Shown here: piece by piece, positions 6,636-13,213 of the stretch | How positions within the stretch are numbered: position 1 is the first letter of the stretch | How the letters are laid out: every line of letters starts with the position of its first letter | From: an uncultured Bacilli bacterium | GTDB lineage: Bacteria; Bacillota_I; Bacilli_A; RF39; UBA660 | Assembly (NCBI GenBank): GCA_944329545.1 | Contig: CALVIK010000094.1 | Coordinates: forward strand, 1 to 17,988 | Direction: 5' to 3' | DNA: 17,988 bases | Notes under the pieces: generated by a model | The model's input: the letters and a program-made list of their open reading frames with translations, nothing else | The model's database searches: none | What the model was told of the DNA's origin: nothing | Program-made: the position numbers and the translations under genes

Positions 6636-8390
6636 ATGTTTGGAAAAATACTTTATATTAGTGATACTGAAGCTCATGTAGCGATTCCAAGCGATGGGGC
6701 GATATCAACAAATTTAATGAATATGCATGTTATTTTTGAGGATGACAAGAAAAAAATCTTAGGAGAAGTTGAAGATATTAGTGATCAAATAATTAAAATT
6801 AGATTTTTAGGGGAATTTTCTAACGGTCACTTCGCATCAGGAGTTATTAGAAAACCGTCATTTAACTCTAATATTCGTTTAATTAATGATGAAGAAATCG
6901 GCATTTTATTAGGTCAAAACGATGCTTCTTCATTCGTTATTGGCGAAAGTCCATTGTATGATGGTAAAACTGTTTATGTCGATATTAATGATTTGTTTAG
7001 TAGCCATATGGCTATATTTGGTAATAGTGGTAGCGGAAAATCTTGCGGGGTAGCGCGTATTTTACAAAATATTTTTGCCAACCCTAATTTATTACCATTT
7101 AGATCTAATTTCTTTATTTTTGATGCTTATGGCGAGTATCATAATGCTTTGCAGACGGTTAATCAAATAAACCCTAATTTACACTTTAAATTTTATACAA
7201 CTAATATTAATCAGACTGATGGTGAAGTGTTAAGTATTCCGCTTTGGTTAATGGATGTGGATGACATGGCTTTATTACTACGCGCTGATAAACATTCACA
7301 GCTAACAATTATTGAAAGAATGCTTAAACTAGTTAACATTTTTGCGTCAAAGTCCGATATCGCTATTCGCTATCAAAATCATTTGATTGCCAAAGCTATT
7401 ATGACAATTTTGTATACTAATCAAACTTCTAGTAGTAAAAGAAATGATGTTTTTCGAATAATTGCTACTTGTTCAACTAATGAGTTTAATTTAGAAGCTC
7501 CAGTTCAAGGCATTGGTTATACGAGAAAATTCAGAGAATGTTTTACTATTGATACCCAAGGAAACTTTCCTGAAAGTAATTTGATGACGGAATATATTAC
7601 AAGTTTTATTGACGAATCACTAGATACATATGAACCGACAGAAGTAGAATATTATACTTTAGAAGATTTAGAAAGAGCTTTAGAATTTACGCTTATTAGT
7701 GAAGGACTTTTAAATAATGAAGAAACTTATGCAGATGCGATCACTTTAAAAGTTCGACTTCATTCGCTTACCATATCAGAAAATTCACGCTACTTAAGAT
7801 ATCCAAATTACATTACTATGGAAGATTATATTGCTTCTCTTGTCGCTTTAAATGGTCGTAAAGCGCAAATTATTAATTTCAATTTAGAGGATGTGGATGA
7901 TTGGTTTGCTAAAGTTGTTGTTAAACTTTATTCAAAAATGTTATTTAATTTTTCTAAAAGTTTAAAACAAAGAGCTTCTATCCCTTTTCATATATTTGTT
8001 GAAGAAGCCCATCGCTATGTTCAAAATGATGGTGATGTGGAATTAATTGGTTATAATATTTTTGAAAGAATTGCCAAAGAGGGTCGTAAATATGGCATAA
8101 TTATTAATTTAATTTCCCAAAGGCCAGTAGAAATATCTGAAACTGTTATTTCACAATGCGCTAATTTCTTGATTTTTAAATTAAATCATCCAAGAGATGT
8201 TGAATATATTAAGAAAATGCTTCCTAATATTTCCGCCGAAATTGTTGAAAAACAAAAGACATTGCAACCTGGTACTTGTATGGCTTTTGGAAAAGCCTTT
8301 AAAGTGCCGACAATTGTTAGAATGCAAATGCCAAATCCTGAACCATCTTCTAGTAGCTGTGATGTTGTTGCTAGTTGGAAAGTTAGCTAG
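6636..8390 (+). CDS. HerA-like (DUF87/FtsK-HerA superfamily) hexameric ATPase
   Basis: 584 aa. The N-terminal ~85 residues are beta-rich with a 'GEVEDISDQIIKIRFLG' stretch typical of a HAS-barrel, the HerA/ATP-synthase-like N-terminal domain. The ATPase core has Walker A GNSGSGKS (129-136), Walker B HIFVEEAHR (452-460; E456/E457) and the family's SQRP motif (494-497). The C-terminus carries 'QPGTCMAFGKAFKVPTIVRM' (about 548-567), the usual HerA strand region. Homologs are DNA translocases acting with NurA nuclease in archaea, or with Sir2-like or nuclease partners in bacterial defence systems. No NurA, Sir2 or nuclease gene is adjacent here. AGGAGG overlaps the ylxM stop, seven bases before the ATG, so it is the last gene of the ftsY operon. 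DNA pumping is inferred; the substrate is unknown. Confidence 0.88.
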   Translation: MFGKILYISDTEAHVAIPSDGAISTNLMNMHVIFEDDKKKILGEVEDISDQIIKIRFLGEFSNGHFASGVIRKPSFNSNIRLINDEEIGILLGQNDASSFVIGESPLYDGKTVYVDINDLFSSHMAIFGNSGSGKSCGVARILQNIFANPNLLPFRSNFFIFDAYGEYHNALQTVNQINPNLHFKFYTTNINQTDGEVLSIPLWLMDVDDMALLLRADKHSQLTIIERMLKLVNIFASKSDIAIRYQNHLIAKAIMTILYTNQTSSSKRNDVFRIIATCSTNEFNLEAPVQGIGYTRKFRECFTIDTQGNFPESNLMTEYITSFIDESLDTYEPTEVEYYTLEDLERALEFTLISEGLLNNEETYADAITLKVRLHSLTISENSRYLRYPNYITMEDYIASLVALNGRKAQIINFNLEDVDDWFAKVVVKLYSKMLFNFSKSLKQRASIPFHIFVEEAHRYVQNDGDVELIGYNIFERIAKEGRKYGIIINLISQRPVEISETVISQCANFLIFKLNHPRDVEYIKKMLPNISAEIVEKQKTLQPGTCMAFGKAFKVPTIVRMQMPNPEPSSSSCDVVASWKVS

Positions 8391-8396
8391 TAATTT

Positions 8397-8422
8397 AGAA
8401 ACCTTATGGGGTTTCTTTTTTT
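8397..8422 (+). terminator. Terminator of the ftsY-herA operon
   Basis: AGAAACC (8397-8403), a six-base loop and GGTTTCT (8410-8416), running into a seven-T tract. It starts six bases after the stop codon. Confidence 0.85.
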
Positions 8423-8501
8423 CATAAAATTATTTGTTATACATATATTGACAATAGGACATAAAAAAATAGTTTTATACATTTTAATATTGATAATAAT
8501 T

Positions 8502-8510
8502 TGATATAAT
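8502..8510 (+). promoter_or_regulatory. Extended -10 promoter for the DUF3048 gene
   Basis: TGATATAAT at 8502-8510 is a perfect -10 box with the TGn extension, 26 bases before the ATG. No good -35 lies at the right distance. A perfect TTGACA at 8448-8453 is too far upstream to pair with it. Confidence 0.55.
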
Positions 8511-8536
8511 TGTTTTAAAGTAAAGGATGTGATATT

Positions 8537-9601
8537 ATGGCTAGAGCTAGACACGGTAAGAAAAAAAGAAGAGGATTAAAAATATTTATTTTTTTAGTAA
8601 TATGTGCTTTAATTGGTGGTGGAGTTTATTTTTATTTGAATCAAGATAAATTAGAAGAAGTTAAAGAAAAATTACCGATAAAAAAATTAAAAATAGTTGA
8701 TGAAGATTCTAAAACAAGACCAATTGCGGTTATGATAAATAATAATCATGCTGCTTGGCCACACGCAGGTCTTCAGGATGCTTATCTTAGTTATGAAATA
8801 ATTGCCGAAGGTGGTATTACGCGTATTATGGCTTTATTTAAAGACCAAGATACGGAAAAAATAGGCTCTGTTAGGAGTGCCAGGCCATATTATTTAGATT
8901 ATGCCTTAGAAAATGATGCTATTTATGTCCATTATGGCTGGAGTGATAAAGCTAAATCAGATATTGCGTCATTAGGTGTTGATAATATTAATGGTCTTAC
9001 TGATAATAAAACTTTTTGGCGTGATACTAAATTAAACAAAGCCACAGAACATACAGTGTTTACAAGTATGGAAAAAATTAAAGAAACAGCTTCAGAAGCA
9101 GGCTATATGCGTGATACAAATAAAGATTTATTACTACAATATAGCATAGATGAAATCAGTCTTAAGAAAAAAGAAGGTGCTTTAAAAGCTGATAATGTAT
9201 ATATAAAATATTCATATTATACTGATACTTCTTACGAATATGATAAAGAAAATAAAGTTTATAAAAGAAGTATGTCCGGCGAGCCTCATGTTGATGCGCT
9301 AACCGAGGAGCAATATACAGTTAAAAATATTATTGTAATAGGAGTTAACAATTATAGTTATGATAGTTATGGCCGTCAAGAACTTGAAAATATTGGTTCT
9401 GGAGAAGGATATTATATTACTGATGGCTATGCAGTACCAATAACTTGGGAAAAAGATAGTAGAAGTAGTCAAACTGTTTACAAATATGCTAGTAATGGTA
9501 AGGAAATAAAAGTAAATGATGGGAATACATTTATTCAAATTCAGCCTGAAGGTGAAACTTTAACTATCACAGGAAATGAAGAAACTGAAAATAATGAATA
9601 A
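8537..9601 (+). CDS. DUF3048 (YerB-like) membrane-anchored protein
   Basis: 354 aa. A basic start (MARARHGKKKRRG) and one hydrophobic segment at about 14-34 form an uncleaved anchor. There is no lipobox cysteine, unlike the lipoprotein YerB of Bacillus. The exported part matches DUF3048: N-terminal domain about 58-200 ('RPIAVMINN', 'YEIIAEGGITRIMALF', 'IGSVRSARPYYLDYA') and C-terminal domain about 235-345 ('GYAVPITWEKDS', 'KYASNGKEIKVNDGNTFIQI'). The family occurs across Bacillota without a firm function; an envelope role is suggested by location. The AAAGGATGTG stretch before the ATG supplies the ribosome site. It has its own promoter and appears monocistronic, with no clear terminator before the next promoter. 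Confidence 0.9.
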   Translation: MARARHGKKKRRGLKIFIFLVICALIGGGVYFYLNQDKLEEVKEKLPIKKLKIVDEDSKTRPIAVMINNNHAAWPHAGLQDAYLSYEIIAEGGITRIMALFKDQDTEKIGSVRSARPYYLDYALENDAIYVHYGWSDKAKSDIASLGVDNINGLTDNKTFWRDTKLNKATEHTVFTSMEKIKETASEAGYMRDTNKDLLLQYSIDEISLKKKEGALKADNVYIKYSYYTDTSYEYDKENKVYKRSMSGEPHVDALTEEQYTVKNIIVIGVNNYSYDSYGRQELENIGSGEGYYITDGYAVPITWEKDSRSSQTVYKYASNGKEIKVNDGNTFIQIQPEGETLTITGNEETENNE

Positions 9602-9605
9602 AAAT

Positions 9606-9634
9606 TTGAAAAAAATTTAAAAATATGATATAAT
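9606..9634 (+). promoter_or_regulatory. Promoter of the HD hydrolase-ndk operon
   Basis: TTGAAA (9606-9611), a 17-base spacer and a perfect TATAAT (9629-9634) with a TGa extension (9626-9628), 25 bases before the ATG. One of the best promoters in the window. Confidence 0.8.
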
Positions 9635-9659
9635 GGCAAAGTACTTGAGGTGAAAAGCA

Positions 9660-10172
9660 ATGAGAGGTCAAAATGACTTACAATATAGAAAAATAGTAAA
9701 TCATATTTTAAACAATGAGGAATTTTTAAAAATTAAAAAGATTGAGCATCATGGGATTACCCGTTATGATCATTCTTTAAAAGTATCTTATTATTCATAT
9801 AAGATAGCCAAAGCATTAAGATTAGATTATGAACAGGTCGCTAGAGGTGGCCTTTTGCATGATTTTTTCTTAAGTCCAGAGGATAGAACGAAAAAAGATA
9901 GATTTGTTTCGGTTTTTACGCATCCCAAACAAGCGGTTGATACAGCTAAAGAAACTTTTAAATTGACAGCTAAAGAAGAAGATATGATTAGAACTCATAT
10001 GTTTCCAATTAATTTAGCGGTTCCTAAATATTTAGAAAGCTGGGTTGTTAGTTTAGTAGATAAAGCTGTGGCAGCCAATGAATTTTCCGTTAAATGTGGC
10101 TTTAGGCTTAGATTTGCCTATAAATATGCTTACAACTTTTTAGCGCTTTTAATGATAGGATTTATTAAATAG
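9660..10172 (+). CDS. HD-domain phosphohydrolase
   Basis: 170 aa. HD-superfamily metal-dependent hydrolase. Likely metal ligands in order are H38 (RYDHSLKV), H67-D68 (GGLLHDFF), H88 (FTHP), H113 (RTHMFP) and D134 (SLVDKA). The extra histidines between the HD pair and the last Asp suggest a two-metal site. The family hydrolyses phosphate esters including nucleotides and cyclic nucleotides; this substrate cannot be read from sequence. GAGGTG precedes the ATG. The stop codon overlaps the AGGGAGG site of ndk, so the two are co-transcribed. The partner hints at nucleotide metabolism, but that is inference. The C-terminus (LALLMIGFIK) is hydrophobic, too short to call a membrane segment. Confidence 0.88.
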   Translation: MRGQNDLQYRKIVNHILNNEEFLKIKKIEHHGITRYDHSLKVSYYSYKIAKALRLDYEQVARGGLLHDFFLSPEDRTKKDRFVSVFTHPKQAVDTAKETFKLTAKEEDMIRTHMFPINLAVPKYLESWVVSLVDKAVAANEFSVKCGFRLRFAYKYAYNFLALLMIGFIK

Positions 10173-10183
10173 GGAGGTATATG

Positions 10184-10582
10184 ATGGAAAGAACTTATAT
10201 TATGACTAAACCTGATGCTTATGAAAGAGGTTTAGTTGGTAGAATTATTACAAGAATTGAAGAAAAAGGTTTTAAAATCACTGATATGAAAATGATGCGT
10301 TTAGATGAAAATATCTTAAAAGAACATTATGCACATTTAGCAGACAAACCATTTTTCCCAGAAATAGTAGAATATATGACTTCTGGTCCAGTTGTTGGTA
10401 TGATTGTTGAAGGTAATGGTGTTGTTGATTCAATGCGTAAAATTATGGGACCAACTGACGGTTTAGAAGCAATGCCAGGAACTATCAGAGGAGATTTTGC
10501 TAATAACAAATCAGAAAATTTAGTTCATGGTTCAGATTCTGTAGAAAATGCCGAAATAGAAATTAAAAGATTTTTTGGCTAA
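10184..10582 (+). CDS. ndk: Nucleoside diphosphate kinase
   Basis: 132 aa from ATG 10184, which gives the family-typical start MERTYIMTKPDA and sits six bases from GGAGG; ATG 10181 is only three bases away. It transfers the gamma-phosphate from ATP to NDPs and dNDPs through a phosphohistidine, here H115 in NLVHGSDS. Other conserved parts: K9-P10-D11, ERGLVG (14-19), SGPVVGM (67-73) and PGTIRGDF (98-105). Length is slightly under the usual 135-150 because the C-terminal tail ends at KRFFG. Cytosolic. Second gene of the HD hydrolase operon, with its own terminator immediately after. Confidence 0.97.
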   Translation: MERTYIMTKPDAYERGLVGRIITRIEEKGFKITDMKMMRLDENILKEHYAHLADKPFFPEIVEYMTSGPVVGMIVEGNGVVDSMRKIMGPTDGLEAMPGTIRGDFANNKSENLVHGSDSVENAEIEIKRFFG

Positions 10583-10604
10583 GACTTTATGTCTTACTTT
10601 TTTT
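10580..10604 (+). terminator. Terminator of ndk
   Basis: TAAGAC (10580-10585), a five-base loop and GTCTTA (10591-10596), then C and seven T. The hairpin begins at the ndk stop codon. Confidence 0.8.
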
Positions 10605-10605
10605 A

Positions 10606-10614
10606 TGCTATAAT
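10606..10614 (+). promoter_or_regulatory. Extended -10 promoter of tRNA-Arg
   Basis: TGCTATAAT at 10606-10614 combines a TGn extension with a perfect TATAAT, eight bases before the tRNA 5' end. No strong -35 is visible; the upstream position is occupied by the ndk terminator. The tight fit between terminator and tRNA makes a dedicated promoter likely. Confidence 0.55.
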
Positions 10615-10622
10615 GAGATTGT

Positions 10623-10699
10623 GTCCATGTAGCTCAGTAGGATAGAGCAATCGCCTCCTAAGCGATAGGTCGGAGGTTCGACTCCTCTCATGGACGCCA
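10623..10699 (+). tRNA. tRNA-Arg (anticodon CCT), CCA encoded
   Basis: 77 nt. The full cloverleaf folds by eye: acceptor GTCCATG/CATGGAC, D stem GCTC/GAGC, anticodon stem ATCGC/GCGAT with loop CTCCTAA (anticodon CCT at 10657-10659), T stem GGAGG/CCTCT with one G-U pair and loop TTCGACT, discriminator G and an encoded CCA. It reads AGG codons. An eight-T tract follows directly (10700-10707) and may help end the transcript. Confidence 0.96.
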
Positions 10700-10727
10700 T
10701 TTTTTTTATAAAAATATGTTATACAGC

Positions 10728-10758
10728 TTGACATAAAGTATACTTTAAGTGGTACAAT
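10728..10758 (+). promoter_or_regulatory. DUF362 promoter with palindromic operator in a 19-bp spacer
   Basis: TTGACA (10728-10733) and TACAAT (10753-10758) are 19 bases apart, two more than the optimum. The spacer holds a perfect 14-base palindrome, TAAAGTATACTTTA (10734-10747), extended to 18 of 20 symmetric positions over 10731-10750. A long spacer filled by a dyad is the arrangement used by MerR-family activators. The regulator is not encoded in the window. The MerR link is inference. Confidence 0.55.
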
Positions 10759-10791
10759 TTTATTATAGTATATAAAGAAAGGTGGAAAAAC

Positions 10792-11676
10792 ATGGAAAAA
10801 GCAAAAGTATATTTTATTAAAAATATTACTCCGGAAAATATTATTAAAGCCTATGAGGCTTTAAATATTCAATTGCCGGGCAAAGTAGCAGTTAAAATGC
10901 ATTCTGGAGAGAAAGGTAATCAAAATTACTTAAAACCAGAATTTGTTAGAGATATGATAAATTATGTAAATGGAACTGTTGTTGAATGTAATACGGCTTA
11001 TGAAGGTGCCAGAAATTCGACAGAAAAACATAAAAAGTTAATTGCTGAACATGAGTGGAATAAATATTTTTCTTTTGATTTGTTAGATGAAGAAGGTCCT
11101 GATATGATTCTTGATATTCCAAATGGCAAAATTCTTAAAGAAAATTATGTTGGTAAGAATTTAAAAAATTATGATTCATTATTAGTCCTTTCGCATTTTA
11201 AAGGTCACGCTATGGGTGGCTATGGCGGAGCTTTAAAACAACTTTCAATAGGTTGTGCTTCTTCAGCTGGAAAGTCTTTAATTCATACAGCTGGAGTAAC
11301 TAACGATCAAAAAGAATTATGGAATAATTTACCAGAGCAAGATCATTTTTTAGAATCAATGGCTGATGCAGCTTTAAGTGTTGTTAATTATTTTAAAGGC
11401 AATATCGCTTATATTAATATCATGAAAAACATTTCTATCGATTGTGATTGTGATGGTAATGCTTCAGCTCCTTGTATGCAAGATATTGGTATTTTAGCTA
11501 GTCTTGACCCAGTAGCAATTGATCAAGCTTGTCTTGATTTAGTATATAATAGTGTGGATCCTGGTAAAGATAAATTAATTCAAAGAATTGAATCTCTTCA
11601 TGGTGTGCATACTATTGAAGCTGCTGCCGACTTAAAGGTTGGCTCTCGTGAATATGAGCTAATTACTATTGAATAA
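10792..11676 (+). CDS. DUF362 domain protein without ferredoxin domain
   Basis: 294 aa. It matches the DUF362 family by 'VAVKMHSGEKGN' (32-43), 'LVLSHFKGHAMGGYGGALKQLSIG' (spanning 131-154) and 'SLDPVAIDQACLDLV' (237-251). Many relatives carry two 4Fe-4S ferredoxin motifs; none is present here. Remaining cysteines cluster as C218, C220 and C228 (DCDCDGNASAPC), with C155 and C247, and could hold a metal or be redox-active. No enzymatic activity is firmly known for the family, and the protein has no signal peptide. AAAGGTGG precedes the ATG. It stands alone, with its own unusual promoter and a terminator shared with the convergent amidase gene. Family call sure, function unknown. Confidence 0.88.
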   Translation: MEKAKVYFIKNITPENIIKAYEALNIQLPGKVAVKMHSGEKGNQNYLKPEFVRDMINYVNGTVVECNTAYEGARNSTEKHKKLIAEHEWNKYFSFDLLDEEGPDMILDIPNGKILKENYVGKNLKNYDSLLVLSHFKGHAMGGYGGALKQLSIGCASSAGKSLIHTAGVTNDQKELWNNLPEQDHFLESMADAALSVVNYFKGNIAYINIMKNISIDCDCDGNASAPCMQDIGILASLDPVAIDQACLDLVYNSVDPGKDKLIQRIESLHGVHTIEAAADLKVGSREYELITIE

Positions 11677-11683
11677 AAAAAAT

Positions 11684-11707
11684 AAAAGCATGAAGCTTTT
11701 GTTTTTT
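11684..11707. terminator. Bidirectional terminator between DUF362 gene and amidase
   Basis: AAAAGC (11684-11689), a five-base loop and GCTTTT (11695-11700). T-runs follow on the plus strand (11702-11707), and an A-run on the other side gives the minus strand its own U-tract. The plus T-run overlaps the amidase stop codon. Confidence 0.75.
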
Positions 11708-13118
11708 AATTTGGAATTTTAAGAATTTGCCCAATAGCTAAATTGTTACTTGAAAGCCCATTTAACGATTTTATTGCATCAACGGTAGTTCCGTATTTTC
11801 TTGATATACTCCATAAACTGTCACCAGCTTTTACTGTATAAGTAGTGTAATTATTAGAAGAATTATTGCTAGGAATTTTTAAAACTTGCCCGATAGAAAG
11901 CATATTGTTAGTTAAGTTATTTAATTTTTTAATTTCATCAACCGTAGTATTAAATTTACGAGCAATACTCCATAAAGTATCGCCTGATACTACGGTATAA
12001 GTATTATTTGTATTAGTATTGTTATCATTACTTAAATTAGGTATTTTTAGAACTTGCCCAATAGACAAAGTATTACTAGTTAAATTATTTAATCTTTTGA
12101 TCTCATCAACCGTAGTATTATATTTTTGCGCAATACTATATAAAGTATCGCCTTTTTTTACCGTATAATTACCTGTTATAACTGGAATATCTGGTGTTGG
12201 CGTCTCATCATTATTTAAACCAGGAATTTTTAAAACTTGCCCGATGGACAAAATATTACTAGTTAAGTTATTTAATCTTTTAATTTCATCAACCGTAGTA
12301 TTAAATTTATTAGCAATTCCATATAAAGTATCGCCAGCTTTAACAGTATAAGTTCCAATTGGTGTTTCTGGAACATTATCGCTAGAGGAGTTTGGAATTC
12401 TTAAAACTTGCCCGATAGATAAAGTGTTACTAGTTAAATTATTTAATCTTTTAATTTCATCAACTGTGGTATTAAATTTTTTGGCAATGCTATACAAAGT
12501 ATCACCGGCTTTAACTATATAAACATTTTCGTCATCCGGTAAAATTTCTTCACCATTAAATGTAGCAATAACAGCATCAACAATATTATCGACATAAGTT
12601 TTATAGTTGTTTTGAATTCTAGCTAAATCAGTAGGATTATTGATAAAACCATATTCGATAATTAATGGTTGTGTTTTGGAGCCTGTGTTTCGGTGAATAA
12701 AGTAGTAATCTTTGGAAGTGTCGCTAGGAAGTCTTCGCTGATAAAATTTTCTAACAACTTGCCCACTATTAGCAAAAGCTTGTAAAACATTTTCAGCTAA
12801 AGTACTGTTATTACGCAATGCATAAATGACTTCGGCCCCCTCTGAAGAAGGTGTGGTTGAAGAATTTATGTGATTAGATAAAATGACAACATTAGGGTTA
12901 TCACCGTAAGCTGCTAATATTCTTCGGACTCTTTCGTCAGGAGATATTGTTTCATCAGTATCGCGAATTAAAGTTACAGGAATACCTCTTTTTTGGAATT
13001 GTTCATACATATATTTAGAAATCATTAAAGTTAAATCTTTTTCATAAATATTACCACTAACAGCTCCGGGATCAGTGCCTCCATGGCCAGCATCAATAAC
13101 AACTTGTAAGTTATTCAT
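11706..13118 (-). CDS. N-acetylmuramoyl-L-alanine amidase with five LysM domains, no signal peptide
   Basis: 470 aa from ATG 13118 (MNNLQVVIDAGHGG), preceded by AAGGGGGA; an upstream in-frame start at 13154 would add 12 residues and still no export signal. An Amidase_3 domain (about 3-188) cleaves the amide between muramic acid and the stem peptide. Zinc and catalytic residues are present: H12, E26, H83 and E155. Five LysM peptidoglycan-binding domains follow at about 200-243, 257-299, 318-361, 374-416 and 427-470, joined by short D/N/P/T/S linkers. The first four are very alike; the last has diverged (GTTVDAIKSLNGLSSNNLAIG). With no leader, release may need cell lysis or a non-Sec route, as proposed for phage endolysins and for CwlC-type mother-cell amidases. 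No phage or sporulation genes flank it. Confidence 0.94.
   Translation of the reverse strand: MNNLQVVIDAGHGGTDPGAVSGNIYEKDLTLMISKYMYEQFQKRGIPVTLIRDTDETISPDERVRRILAAYGDNPNVVILSNHINSSTTPSSEGAEVIYALRNNSTLAENVLQAFANSGQVVRKFYQRRLPSDTSKDYYFIHRNTGSKTQPLIIEYGFINNPTDLARIQNNYKTYVDNIVDAVIATFNGEEILPDDENVYIVKAGDTLYSIAKKFNTTVDEIKRLNNLTSNTLSIGQVLRIPNSSSDNVPETPIGTYTVKAGDTLYGIANKFNTTVDEIKRLNNLTSNILSIGQVLKIPGLNNDETPTPDIPVITGNYTVKKGDTLYSIAQKYNTTVDEIKRLNNLTSNTLSIGQVLKIPNLSNDNNTNTNNTYTVVSGDTLWSIARKFNTTVDEIKKLNNLTNNMLSIGQVLKIPSNNSSNNYTTYTVKAGDSLWSISRKYGTTVDAIKSLNGLSSNNLAIGQILKIPN
11709..12521 (-). repeat. Five tandem LysM-coding repeats
   Basis: Five units of about 130 bases, spaced roughly 165-175 bases apart, encode the LysM array. 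Long stretches are nearly identical at DNA level (those encoding NTTVDEIKRLNNLTSN and LSIGQVLKIP), with variable linkers. Units could recombine and change copy number. Confidence 0.85.
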
Positions 13119-13184
13119 ATTTTTCCCCCTTCTAAAATAATGTATGATAAACACACAAAAGTGTTATAAATATAGGGAAAATTA

Positions 13185-13213
13185 TAATAAAAAAAGAATA
13201 GCTTTTACTATTC
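13185..13213 (-). terminator. Terminator of the ATPase gene; copy 1 of a 29-bp direct repeat
   Basis: Minus-strand hairpin GAATAG/CTATTC (13208-13213 with 13196-13201) and a six-base loop, followed by a seven-U tract. It contains the last codon and TAG stop of the ATPase gene. All 29 bases recur exactly at 14516-14544, in the same orientation, at the other end of that gene. Confidence 0.8.

Noticed and set aside
6636..8390. HerA gene as part of a defence island
   Set aside because: No nuclease, Sir2, DUF4297 or other defence gene is adjacent; it is embedded in a housekeeping operon.
8197..8427. Plus-strand frame overlapping the end of the HerA gene
   Set aside because: It is a shifted reading of the conserved HerA C-terminus and runs into the operon terminator hairpin.
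10623..10707. tRNA-Arg as an integration site for a mobile element
   Set aside because: No integrase is nearby, no repeat of the tRNA 3' end was seen downstream, and the flanks are ordinary chromosomal genes.
11709..12521. CRISPR-like or satellite repeats
   Set aside because: The repeats are coding, about 130 bases, and translate into five LysM domains in one frame.
13143..13175. AACAC/GTGTT inverted repeat upstream of the amidase as operator or promoter
   Set aside because: Only five base pairs with a six-base gap in AT-rich spacer; no promoter with both boxes could be aligned to it convincingly.
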